From contig CANHKH010000008.1 of NCBI GenBank assembly GCA_947460165.1, positions 1 to 23,782 on the forward strand: 23,782 nucleotides of DNA, given 5' to 3'. The position numbers and the translations under genes are program-made. The notes under the pieces were generated by a model. The model saw nothing but the letters and a program-made list of their open reading frames with translations, searched no databases and was not told the DNA's origin. The DNA comes from Comamonadaceae bacterium. Its GTDB lineage: Bacteria; Pseudomonadota; Gammaproteobacteria; Burkholderiales; Burkholderiaceae_C. Shown here piece after piece: positions 7,632-14,522 of the stretch; position 1 is the stretch's first letter, and every line of letters starts with the position of its first letter.

Positions 7632-9317
7632 TCACATGCCCACGTAGTTCGGCCCGCCGCCGCCTTCGGGCGTGACCCAAACGATGTTTTGCGTGGGGTC
7701 TTTGATGTCGCAGGTTTTGCAGTGCACGCAGTTTTGCGCGTTGATCTGCAGCCGGTCGGCGCCTGCGTCGGTCTTGACGTACTCGTAGACCCCGGCCGGG
7801 CAGTAACGCCCTTCTGGCCCGGCGAACTTGGCCAGGTTGGTGGCCACGGGCACGCTGGCGTCTTTGAGCGTCAGGTGCGCGGGCTGGTTTTCTTCATGGT
7901 TGGTGTTGCTGATGAACACGCTGGACAGGCGGTCAAAGCTGAGCTTGCCGTCGGGCTTGGGGTAGGCAATTTGCGGGCATTGGGCTGCAGGCAGCAGCTT
8001 GGTGTGGTCGGCCGCGGCGTTGTGCACGGTCCAGGGCGGGCTTTTCACGCCTATCTTGGGCAAGAACCAGTGCTCCACCCCGGTCATGAGCTTGCCCACC
8101 AGCGGGCTCTTTTTGAACCAGTTTTTGAAGTTGCGGTAAGTCCACAGCTCCTCGTGCAGCCAGCTGGCCTTGTACTTGTCTTCGTAGCCCGTCAGCACGT
8201 CGCTGCTGCGGCCCGCCGTCACGGCTTCAAAGGCGGCCTCGCCGCACAGCATGCCGCTTTTGATGGCGGCGTGGCTGCCCTTGATGCGGGCTGCATTCAA
8301 AAAGCCGGCATCGCAGCCGACCAAGGCGCCGCCGGGAAACACCGTTTTCGGCAGGGCCTGGGGCGTGCCGTTGTTCAGCGCCCTTGCGCCGTAGCCTATG
8401 CGCTTGCCGCCCTCAATGTGGGCGCGTATGCTGGGGTGGGTTTTCCAGCGCTGCATTTCCTCAAACGGGCTCATCCAGGGGTTGCTGTAGTCCAGGCCGA
8501 TCACGTAGCCCAGGGTGACCTGGTTGCCATCGAGGTGGTAGAGAAAGCCGCCGCCAAAGGCGTCGTCGTTCAAGGGCCAGCCGGCGGTGTGCACCACCAG
8601 ACCCGGCTTGGCTTGGGCGGCCGGGATTTCCCATAGTTCTTTGATGCCGATGGCATAGGTTTGGGGGTCTCGCCCTTCAGTGAGCTTGAATTGGCTGAGC
8701 ACTTGCTTGCCCAGGTGGCCGCGCGCGCCCTCGGCAAACACGGTGTACTTGGCGTGCAGCTCCATGCCGAGCTGAAAGTTGCCAGTGGGCTCGCCGTCCT
8801 TGCCCACGCCGAGGTTGCCAGTGGCCACGCCTTTGACCGAGCCGTCATCGTTCAACAGCACTTCGGCGGCGGCAAAGCCGGGGAAGATCTCCACGCCCAG
8901 GCCTTCTGCCTGCGTGGCCATCCACTTGACCACATTGGACAGCGAGACCACGTAGCAGCCGTCGTTGTGAAAGTTGCGCGGCATCAGCCAGTCGGGTGTG
9001 CGGGTGGCGCCGGTCTCAGACAGCACCAGCAGGTCGTCGCCAGTGACCGCCTGCGTCAAGGGCGCGCCCAGCTCCTTCCAGTTGGGGAACAGCTCGTTCA
9101 TGGCGATGGGGTCCATCACGGCGCCCGACAAAATGTGCGCGCCAGGCTCTGAGCCTTTTTCAAGCACCACCACCGAGACCTCCTGGCCTTTTTCGGCGGC
9201 CAGTTGCTTGATGCGAATCGCCGTGGCCAGCCCGGCCGGGCCTGCGCCCACGACCACCACGTCGTAGTCCATGGCTTCGCGGGGGCCGTGTTCGGCCAGG
9301 ATCTCTTGGGGGGTCAT
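7632..9317 (-). CDS. Electron transfer flavoprotein-ubiquinone oxidoreductase (ETF-QO)
   Basis: A 561-residue inner-membrane-associated FAD and 4Fe-4S enzyme that passes electrons from reduced ETF (fed by acyl-CoA and other dehydrogenases) to ubiquinone. The FAD-binding dinucleotide fold is DVVVVGAGPAGLATAIR near residues 18-34, followed by VLEKG and the family's HILSGAVMDP segment. The C-terminal ferredoxin-like domain shows four cysteines for the cluster at about 506 (YCPAGVYEY), 530, 533 and 536 (CVHCKTCDIKDP). It ends with the conserved WVTPEGGGGPNY. The length matches the full bacterial/mitochondrial family and no key residue is missing. The ATG at 9317 has GGAG about 8 bases upstream. 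It stands alone on its strand, divergent from the SDR gene. An acyl-CoA dehydrogenase at the right end of the window could be one of its electron sources via ETF. Confidence 0.96.
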   Translation of the reverse strand: MTPQEILAEHGPREAMDYDVVVVGAGPAGLATAIRIKQLAAEKGQEVSVVVLEKGSEPGAHILSGAVMDPIAMNELFPNWKELGAPLTQAVTGDDLLVLSETGATRTPDWLMPRNFHNDGCYVVSLSNVVKWMATQAEGLGVEIFPGFAAAEVLLNDDGSVKGVATGNLGVGKDGEPTGNFQLGMELHAKYTVFAEGARGHLGKQVLSQFKLTEGRDPQTYAIGIKELWEIPAAQAKPGLVVHTAGWPLNDDAFGGGFLYHLDGNQVTLGYVIGLDYSNPWMSPFEEMQRWKTHPSIRAHIEGGKRIGYGARALNNGTPQALPKTVFPGGALVGCDAGFLNAARIKGSHAAIKSGMLCGEAAFEAVTAGRSSDVLTGYEDKYKASWLHEELWTYRNFKNWFKKSPLVGKLMTGVEHWFLPKIGVKSPPWTVHNAAADHTKLLPAAQCPQIAYPKPDGKLSFDRLSSVFISNTNHEENQPAHLTLKDASVPVATNLAKFAGPEGRYCPAGVYEYVKTDAGADRLQINAQNCVHCKTCDIKDPTQNIVWVTPEGGGGPNYVGM

Positions 9318-9441
9318 GGGAGTGCTCCGTGATAATGAATTTCAAGCGAACGCCGCCACAAGTGGGGCGTGCCAAGCGTGGCCCATGGGGCCAATCCTTA
9401 AATTTTAGTCAAAGCCCCACGCCAAAGGGGCAAACATGCAC

Positions 9442-9446
9442 AAGGA
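9442..9446 (+). promoter_or_regulatory. Ribosome binding site deciding the SDR start
   Basis: AAGGA sits 7 bases before the ATG at 9454. A second in-frame ATG at 9436 has AAAGGGG about 5 bases upstream, so both starts are possible. The inner one gives the MSYSIDLS N-terminus expected just ahead of the first SDR beta strand. Confidence 0.5.
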
Positions 9447-9453
9447 CTGCCGC

Positions 9454-10236
9454 ATGAGTTACAGCATAGACCTTAGCAAGCGCATCGCCCTGGTGACCGG
9501 CGCCTCCAGCGGCCTGGGCGCGCAATTTGCACGCACCTTGAGCCGCGCGGGCGCCACCGTGGTGCTGGCCAGCCGCCGCAAAAACAAGCTCGAAGACCTG
9601 CGCGACGAGCTCCAGGCCGCAGGTGCTGCGGCCCATGTGGTGGAAATGGACGTGACCGACGCAGCCAGCATCCAAGCGGCAGTCGCCCAAGCCGAAGCCG
9701 AGGTCGGCCCCATTGAGCTGCTGGTCAACAACTCGGGCGTGAGCACCACGCAAAGGCTGCAAGACGTCAGCCCCCAAGATTTTGACTTTGTTTTCAACAC
9801 CAACGTCAAAGGCGCTTTTTTTGTGGCCCAAGAGGTGGGCAAGCGCATGTTGGCCCGCTCCAAGGCGGCCGCATCCGGCGGCTTTGCGGGGGCCAGAATC
9901 ATCAACATCGCCTCTGCGGCGGGTTTGCGCGTGCTGCCGCAAATTGGCGTGTACTGCATGAGCAAGGCAGCTGTGATTCAAATGACCAAGGCCATGGCGG
10001 TGGAGTGGGGGCGCTTTGGCATCAGCGTCAATGCCATTTGTCCGGGCTACATAGACACCGAGATCAACCACGCGCACTGGGACACCGAGCAGGGCCAAAA
10101 ACTCATTGCCATGATGCCGCGCAAGCGCCTCGGACAGGCGCACGACCTGGACGGCCTCTTGCTCATGCTGGCCAGCCCGAGCAGCCATTTGATCAATGGC
10201 GCGGTGATCTCCGCCGACGATGGCTTCAGCGTATGA
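9454..10236 (+). CDS. Short-chain dehydrogenase/reductase (SDR) family oxidoreductase
   Basis: A 260-residue classical SDR, NAD(P)-dependent. The cofactor motif TGASSGLG is at 15-22, DVTD at 66-69, NNSG (family NNAG) at 92-95, the catalytic Ser in IASAAG at 154, and the YxxxK pair Tyr167/Lys171. After these comes CPGYIDTEIN, the usual PG substrate-loop motif. All catalytic residues are present. A basic RRKNK after the second strand hints at NADP(H) preference, but this is weak. The substrate is unknown; such enzymes act as 3-hydroxyacyl-CoA or 3-oxoacyl reductases or general alcohol dehydrogenases. Its stop overlaps the start of a hotdog thioesterase (ATGA), so the two are co-translated, which favours an acyl-CoA or acyl-thioester substrate. 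The start could also be 6 codons upstream at 9436. Confidence 0.9.
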   Translation: MSYSIDLSKRIALVTGASSGLGAQFARTLSRAGATVVLASRRKNKLEDLRDELQAAGAAAHVVEMDVTDAASIQAAVAQAEAEVGPIELLVNNSGVSTTQRLQDVSPQDFDFVFNTNVKGAFFVAQEVGKRMLARSKAAASGGFAGARIINIASAAGLRVLPQIGVYCMSKAAVIQMTKAMAVEWGRFGISVNAICPGYIDTEINHAHWDTEQGQKLIAMMPRKRLGQAHDLDGLLLMLASPSSHLINGAVISADDGFSV

Positions 10237-10655
10237 AAATTGAGATTCCCGAGACCAAAAAGCTGGTCTACCAGATGGAATTGCCCCTGCGCTGGGGCGA
10301 CATGGACGCCATGGGCCACCTCAACAACACCAGCTACTTTCGCTACATGGAAACCGCGCGCATCGACTGGATGCACAGCCTGGGCCATTTGCCGGGGCCA
10401 AATAGCGTGGGCATTGTCATCGTCAACGCTTTTTGCAATTTCTACAAGCAGCTCGAATACCCGGCCAACTTGCATTTGAAGATGTACACCAGCGACCCTG
10501 GCCGCAGCAGCTTTGAGACCTGGGTCACCCTGGAGCGCTGCGACCTGCCGGGCGATGTGCATGCTGCGGGTGGGGCCACCACCGTGTGGGTGGACTTTCC
10601 CAAGCAAAAGTCCATGCCGCTGCCCGATTGGCTGCGCGAGTTGGTCACGCCCTGA
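10233..10655 (+). CDS. Acyl-CoA thioesterase, hotdog fold (4HBT / YbgC-like)
   Basis: A 140-residue single hotdog-domain protein. It shows RWGDMDAMGHLNNTSYFRYM at 20-39, the classic 4-hydroxybenzoyl-CoA thioesterase motif, with Asp25 aligned with the catalytic Asp and HLNN starting the central helix. The later strand EYPANLHLKM and ATTVWVDFPKQKSMPLPDWL match the fold's C-terminal half. Members hydrolyse acyl-CoA thioesters in the cytoplasm, usually as tetramers. The start ATG lies inside the SDR stop region (ATGA, 4-base overlap), giving a two-gene operon. The exact acyl substrate is not visible; the SDR partner suggests a modified acyl-CoA. Confidence 0.9.
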   Translation: MKIEIPETKKLVYQMELPLRWGDMDAMGHLNNTSYFRYMETARIDWMHSLGHLPGPNSVGIVIVNAFCNFYKQLEYPANLHLKMYTSDPGRSSFETWVTLERCDLPGDVHAAGGATTVWVDFPKQKSMPLPDWLRELVTP

Positions 10656-10726
10656 GCGCGTGGCTGCGTCCAGAGATGGGCAAGTGCGGGTGTTTTTCGT
10701 CTGAGCTGAGGATCGTTGCCCGGCAC

Positions 10727-10809
10727 GATTCGCTTGCAGGCTTGTCTCCTACAAAGACAAGCATCCAGCGCCTTCCCATGTAGAAGCCGGCCTGCCGGCG
10801 ATTTTCGGC
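10727..10809. repeat. REP-like inverted pair (REPIN-type) with hairpin/terminator potential
   Basis: Two copies of a similar motif face away from each other. The left one on the minus strand reads TGTAGGAGACAAGCCTGC (ending at 10753, continuing to about 10727). The right one on the plus strand reads TGTAGAAGCCGGCCTGCC (from 10779). Both share TGTAG-AG, CCTGC and a following GCGA. The right copy forms a GCCGG/CCGGC stem (10786-10799) followed by GATTTT, so it could end the SDR-thioesterase transcript. An additional perfect 8-bp stem GCTTGTCT/AGACAAGC spans 10740-10762. The layout resembles REP/REPIN elements of Pseudomonas (TGTAGGAGC...). The position between convergent genes is typical of such repeats. 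Genome-wide copy number cannot be seen here. Confidence 0.55.
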
Positions 10810-10848
10810 TGGAGGTGATGCCTCAGGGACTTGGCTGAGCGTGCGGGT

Positions 10849-11733
10849 TCACCGAACGCCACGCCATTGGTTGGCGTTCTCGGTCAACCAGCGTTGGGCC
10901 ATATCCGTGCTGTCGCTGCCGTGCTCGCCCTGCTGGGGGTGAAAGTCGCGCCGCAAATAGCGCAGCAGGGCTGGCGTGCTGCGCCACACCAGGCCTTGGC
11001 GACCTAAGAAAAATGCCAGTCCATCGCGCCAAGTGGCAAAGCGCCACAAAGTCCCGCTGCGCTGGAGGTTGAGCACGGTTTGCGCCGTGGCTTCCAGCGC
11101 CATGGTCAGCAACACAAACAAGTACCACTGCACGCGCTTGCGGTGGTTGCCGCCCACAGCTTGGTACAGGTCAAAAGCCACGCTGCGGTGCTCAATTTCC
11201 TCACTGGCATGCCAGCGCCACAGCGTTTGCATGCGCTCCTCGGCGCCGTCCAGCGCATCGGCGTGCTGCAGGGTTTGGTGGGCCAAGGTGGCGGTCAGGT
11301 GCTCGTAGGCGCAGGTGACGGCCAGCAGGCTTTTGGGGTGCATGCCCAGGCGCTTGGCTCTGGCTTGGCGGCGCAGGGCCCAGTGCTGCCAGCGGTTGAC
11401 CAAACCTTGAAACTCCAGGTGCGCGTTGTAGTGGGCGTGGATTTGCCGGTGCGCCGCTTCTTGGCCTATGAACTGCTGGATGTCTTGGCGCAGCTGCTGG
11501 TGTTCCGCTGGCTCAGGCAGCATGGGCAGGGCGCCGCGCACCGAGTCAATGAAAAACTGCTCGCCCACCGGAAAGCTCATGGACAAGGCGTTGAAATACT
11601 GGGTCAAAAAGTCGTTGCGGTGCCAACGTACAGCCAGTGGGGTGCGCAAGTCCACCAGCAGGCGGCGCACCGTGAGCTCAGAGGTCGTGGCGCCGTCGAC
11701 TGCGTCGTCAGCGCTGGAGCGAGTGGGGGTCAT
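10849..11733 (-). CDS. Metal-dependent hydrolase, PF10118 family
   Basis: A 294-residue protein of the ferritin-like 'predicted metal-dependent hydrolase' family. Candidate di-metal ligands fall on successive helices: Glu58 (PVGEQFF), Glu92 and His95 (GQEAAH), Glu144/His145 (YEHLTA), and Glu178/Glu179 with His182 (HASEEIEHR, also His175). This E...ExxH...E...ExxH pattern suggests a four-helix-bundle diiron or similar site. Two hydrophobic stretches (about 200-225 and 240-255) may touch the membrane. The biochemical reaction of the family is poorly defined and I do not assign one. The start overlaps the stop of the AhpD-like gene by ATGA, so the two are an operon. The ~20 residues before the domain are polar. 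Confidence 0.82.
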   Translation of the reverse strand: MTPTRSSADDAVDGATTSELTVRRLLVDLRTPLAVRWHRNDFLTQYFNALSMSFPVGEQFFIDSVRGALPMLPEPAEHQQLRQDIQQFIGQEAAHRQIHAHYNAHLEFQGLVNRWQHWALRRQARAKRLGMHPKSLLAVTCAYEHLTATLAHQTLQHADALDGAEERMQTLWRWHASEEIEHRSVAFDLYQAVGGNHRKRVQWYLFVLLTMALEATAQTVLNLQRSGTLWRFATWRDGLAFFLGRQGLVWRSTPALLRYLRRDFHPQQGEHGSDSTDMAQRWLTENANQWRGVR

Positions 11734-12311
11734 TTTGGCCTGGGCGCGCGGCCCATCAGGTAGAACTCGGGGTTGGGCATCATGCCGGAGAAGCTGGCGA
11801 TGCGGTTGGACAAGCCAAAAAAGGCCGTGATGGCGGCAATGTCCCAGGCATCTTCGTCGTCCAGGCCATGGGCATGCAGGGCTGCAAAGTCGGCATCGGC
11901 GATCTCATCGGAATGCAGGCAGACCTTCATGGCAAAGTCCAGCATGGCGCGCTGGCGGGGCGTGATGTCGGCCTTGAGGTGGTTCACTGCCACCTGGTCG
12001 GCGACCAGCGGTTTTTTCTCGTAAATGCGCAAGAGGGCGCCATGGGCCACCACGCAATACAGGCACTTGTTGGCAGCGCTGGTGGCAGTGACGATCATCT
12101 CCCGGTCGCCCTTGCTGAGGTTTCCCTCTTCCTTGAGCATGAGGGCGTCGTGATAGGCAAAAAATGCCCGCCACTCGGCCGGCCTGCGTGCCAAAGTCAA
12201 AAACACATGGGGCACGAAACCGGCTTTTTCTTGCACTTCCAAAATGCGGGCGCGAATGTCGTCGGGCACCTCGGCAAGGGTAGGGGCTGGGTAGCGGGCT
12301 GCGGTGCTCAT
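11730..12311 (-). CDS. AhpD-like peroxidase-related protein (carboxymuconolactone decarboxylase family)
   Basis: A 193-residue alkylhydroperoxidase-type protein. The redox motif is NKCLYCVVAHG with Cys83, Cys86 and His90 (CxxCxxxH), as in AhpD and the 'uncharacterised peroxidase-related' subfamily. The surrounding TLARRPAEWRAFFAYHDALM and KGDREMIVTATSAA segments fit that subfamily well. It probably reduces peroxides or acts as a thiol redox protein in the cytoplasm; the electron donor is unknown. An AAGGA lies 6 bases before the ATG. It is the first gene of an operon with the PF10118 hydrolase, which it overlaps by 4 bases. An inverted repeat sits in its leader. Confidence 0.9.
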   Translation of the reverse strand: MSTAARYPAPTLAEVPDDIRARILEVQEKAGFVPHVFLTLARRPAEWRAFFAYHDALMLKEEGNLSKGDREMIVTATSAANKCLYCVVAHGALLRIYEKKPLVADQVAVNHLKADITPRQRAMLDFAMKVCLHSDEIADADFAALHAHGLDDEDAWDIAAITAFFGLSNRIASFSGMMPNPEFYLMGRAPRPK

Positions 12312-12324
12312 GCGGGGTCCTTGT

Positions 12325-12357
12325 TTGATGGGTCAATGGCGTATCTTCGCCCATCAA
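12325..12357. promoter_or_regulatory. Inverted repeat in the leader of the AhpD-like operon
   Basis: Perfect 8-base arms TTGATGGG (12325-12332) and CCCATCAA (12350-12357) are separated by 17 bases. A nested GGCG/CGCC (12338-12341, 12348-12351) can replace the inner part of the stem. It lies 13-46 bases upstream of the AhpD-like ATG. It could be an operator for a dimeric regulator or a 5'-leader hairpin. No regulator gene is adjacent. Confidence 0.45.
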
Positions 12358-12413
12358 GCAGGTCTTTGCCATGCGGGGTCATGCTTGTTGTGGGATTCAA
12401 GCCAGACCCTGCA

Positions 12414-12433
12414 GCCGCCGCAGCAGAGGCGGC
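12414..12433 (-). terminator. GC-rich hairpin after the smaller adhesin gene
   Basis: GCCGCC (12414-12419) and GGCGGC (12428-12433) form a perfect 6-bp stem with an 8-base loop, about 25 bases beyond the adhesin stop. There is no T-run on the minus strand, so it is not a standard intrinsic terminator. It may stabilise the mRNA 3' end or be incidental. Confidence 0.3.
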
Positions 12434-12457
12434 GAAGTTCAGACCTGCACCGTCCCA

Positions 12458-14512
12458 CTAGAGCACTGGCGCCTGCCAAATCAAATTGCCGTTGTTCACC
12501 AGCTCAGCCAGGCTCTTGTTGATGCCGTCCAAGATGATGATCTGCGTGGATGAGCTCGCCAAATCGTTCAGGCTGGCGCTGGCGCTGGCGTTCAACAGAC
12601 CCTGAGCGTTGATGTACAGGCGCGTTTCCTCAAATTCAGCGTCGTTGTCCGTGCTCACGGGCACGACTTTCAAATAGTTGGCCAGGTTGGTGCCGTCCAA
12701 GGTGGGACCACGACCGAGCAGGTCCTTGAGGTCTATCACGCCCTTGCTGCCGGTGTCTTGACCGAGGTAGAAATTGCGCACCACATCGGTGTTGTTGGCG
12801 CCAGTGGTGCCCGCATTGGCTTTGATCCAATAGAAAACGTCTGCAGCGGGCGTGCCTTGCGCAATCAGCGCCTGAGAGCCAGGGCGGTCAACGAAATAGT
12901 CGGGCTCTTTTCTGTCCCGGCCGGGTTGGGTCGTTTGTCCGGGCAGCCAAGCATCTTCAATCACATTTTCACGGTCAATTTCCAAGACTTGGTACTCGGT
13001 GGACTTGTTCCCTTTTGTGTCTTGCAGGTTAAAGATCAAGCTGTAATAACCCGGAGCAAGCTTGCTCAATGTCTCCGAAGCCACGGTCACCGATGAGACG
13101 CCGCTCAGCGAGCCCAGGTCTTTGCCCAGCAAGGACAACCTGGAGAGATTGCTGTCCAACTCGCCACCACTGTAGGTGAAGGGTACTTGCAAAGGGCCTG
13201 TTTCATTGACCAGGGGCTTGTTGGCGCCCGCAGGGTTGGTCACTGTCAAGCTGGGCTGACGAAGGTCAAATGGCGTGACGACCGTGGCCGCTTGCGAGGG
13301 CGAAGTCAGGTCATTGCCCGCGACGTCTTGCAAGGTTTTGCCTTGCGTGCTCCATGTCAAGGTTTGAGTGCCCGTGGTGCCGGCTGCAGGAAGGGCGGTG
13401 AGGCTGTATTCGGTGTCGCTGACCTTGGTCAACACGCTGCCGGCGGGCAGGCTGCTGCCGTTGAGGTTTAAAAACTCGGGTTTCAATTCTTTCGACGGTT
13501 TCTCGCTCAAGGTGATTTTGTATTTGAAGCCCGCCTGGCTCTCGCTGATGTTCAAGATGTTGTCCACCTTGCCGCCTGCGCCTGTTTCCAGCGCTGACAG
13601 GTTGCTGGAAAAAACGGCCGTGATGGGTGTGGCGTCTACGATGATTTTGAATTCTTTGGTTTCGGTCGAGCCCTGTGTATTGGTGCCAGTGACTTTGATT
13701 TGGTATTCCTTGTCCATCAAGGCAGGGGGGGGTGGGGCCCATTCCCAACGGCCCAAAGCGTTGGCAGTCACCTTTTGAGGGCTGCCGTTGTCGATCGTGA
13801 CAAATACATCGCTGTTGGCTGGGGCAAAACCACCAATTTTGGGTTGGGTTTTTCGGGTGATGTTGTCCGTTTTGTTGTCGCCTGTGTCCTCGCCTTCGAG
13901 CAGGGCAGCGCTAAAGCCCGAGGCGGGGACTCCCCCATTGCCTGAACTCCCACCGGCCCCTGAACCACCGCCACCACCACCACCACCCCCGCCGGCCAAA
14001 GCTGCCACCCCGGCCAAGCCCGCTGCGGCCATGCCGACAGGGCCCAGCGCAAAACCAGCGGCGCCCACCAATGGCGCGGCAGCCACGGCCATGGCCGAGC
14101 CCGAGCTCACCACAAAGACCGGGCCGCCCAGCACTTGCGAGGCACTGGCGCCCTCGGGCAAGAGGCCGAGTTGGTCGAATTCTTGGGCGGTGTTGGGAAT
14201 GAAGCGGTAGGTGCTGGCGTCTTCGGCCACGCCCACGATGGTGCCTGGCGCAACTTCGAAAAAGTTCTCCAAAATCAGGTCGGGCGCTTCGCCCGGGCGC
14301 TGCACATCGAGTTGAAGGAGCAGGTTTTTGCCTTGGCGCCTAGAGAAAATTTGCTGCGGCGCTTTGTCGCTGGCTTTGTCGCTCAGGGTGTAGACGGCAC
14401 TGGGCTGGGCCTGGAGGCGAACAGGCTCGGTTTTGTTGCCGGGGATCAGCAAGACCTCAGCAGCTTTGGCGTCAATGGCCCTGTCAACAGTGACTTGGTA
14501 GTTTTTGGTCAT
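12458..14512 (-). CDS. Bap-like adhesin, short paralogue (type I secretion C-terminal domain)
   Basis: A 684-residue modular surface protein with no N-terminal Sec signal. Residues 1-125 resemble the BapA-prefix domain of type I-secreted adhesins (KNLLLQLDV, DLILENFF, YRFIPNTAQEF). A hydrophobic Ala/Gly segment at 131-173 and a poly-Gly hinge at 174-194 follow. An Ig-like domain spans about 222-293 (VFVTIDNG...WEWAPPPP), one ~120-residue Ig-like repeat 294-413, and a further Ig-like domain 418-513. The end, about 540-684, matches the type I secretion C-terminal target domain: DVFYWIKAN, TDVVRNFYLG, VIDLKDLLG, LANYLKVV, TQIIILDGI and LAELVNNGNLIW. The start lies 10 bases after the OmpA-like stop with no visible Shine-Dalgarno, so translation is probably coupled. 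It is probably exported by a type I system encoded elsewhere. Base composition is less GC-rich than in the polysaccharide operon. Paralogue of the gene at 16126-19248. Confidence 0.85.
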   Translation of the reverse strand: MTKNYQVTVDRAIDAKAAEVLLIPGNKTEPVRLQAQPSAVYTLSDKASDKAPQQIFSRRQGKNLLLQLDVQRPGEAPDLILENFFEVAPGTIVGVAEDASTYRFIPNTAQEFDQLGLLPEGASASQVLGGPVFVVSSGSAMAVAAAPLVGAAGFALGPVGMAAAGLAGVAALAGGGGGGGGGGSGAGGSSGNGGVPASGFSAALLEGEDTGDNKTDNITRKTQPKIGGFAPANSDVFVTIDNGSPQKVTANALGRWEWAPPPPALMDKEYQIKVTGTNTQGSTETKEFKIIVDATPITAVFSSNLSALETGAGGKVDNILNISESQAGFKYKITLSEKPSKELKPEFLNLNGSSLPAGSVLTKVSDTEYSLTALPAAGTTGTQTLTWSTQGKTLQDVAGNDLTSPSQAATVVTPFDLRQPSLTVTNPAGANKPLVNETGPLQVPFTYSGGELDSNLSRLSLLGKDLGSLSGVSSVTVASETLSKLAPGYYSLIFNLQDTKGNKSTEYQVLEIDRENVIEDAWLPGQTTQPGRDRKEPDYFVDRPGSQALIAQGTPAADVFYWIKANAGTTGANNTDVVRNFYLGQDTGSKGVIDLKDLLGRGPTLDGTNLANYLKVVPVSTDNDAEFEETRLYINAQGLLNASASASLNDLASSSTQIIILDGINKSLAELVNNGNLIWQAPVL

Positions 14513-14522
14513 GGGGTTGGCG

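Noticed and set aside
7482..8636. A 384-codon plus-strand open frame opposite ETF-QO
   Set aside because: No family resemblance, and it overlaps the 4Fe-4S and quinone-binding coding region of ETF-QO on the other strand and its terminator.
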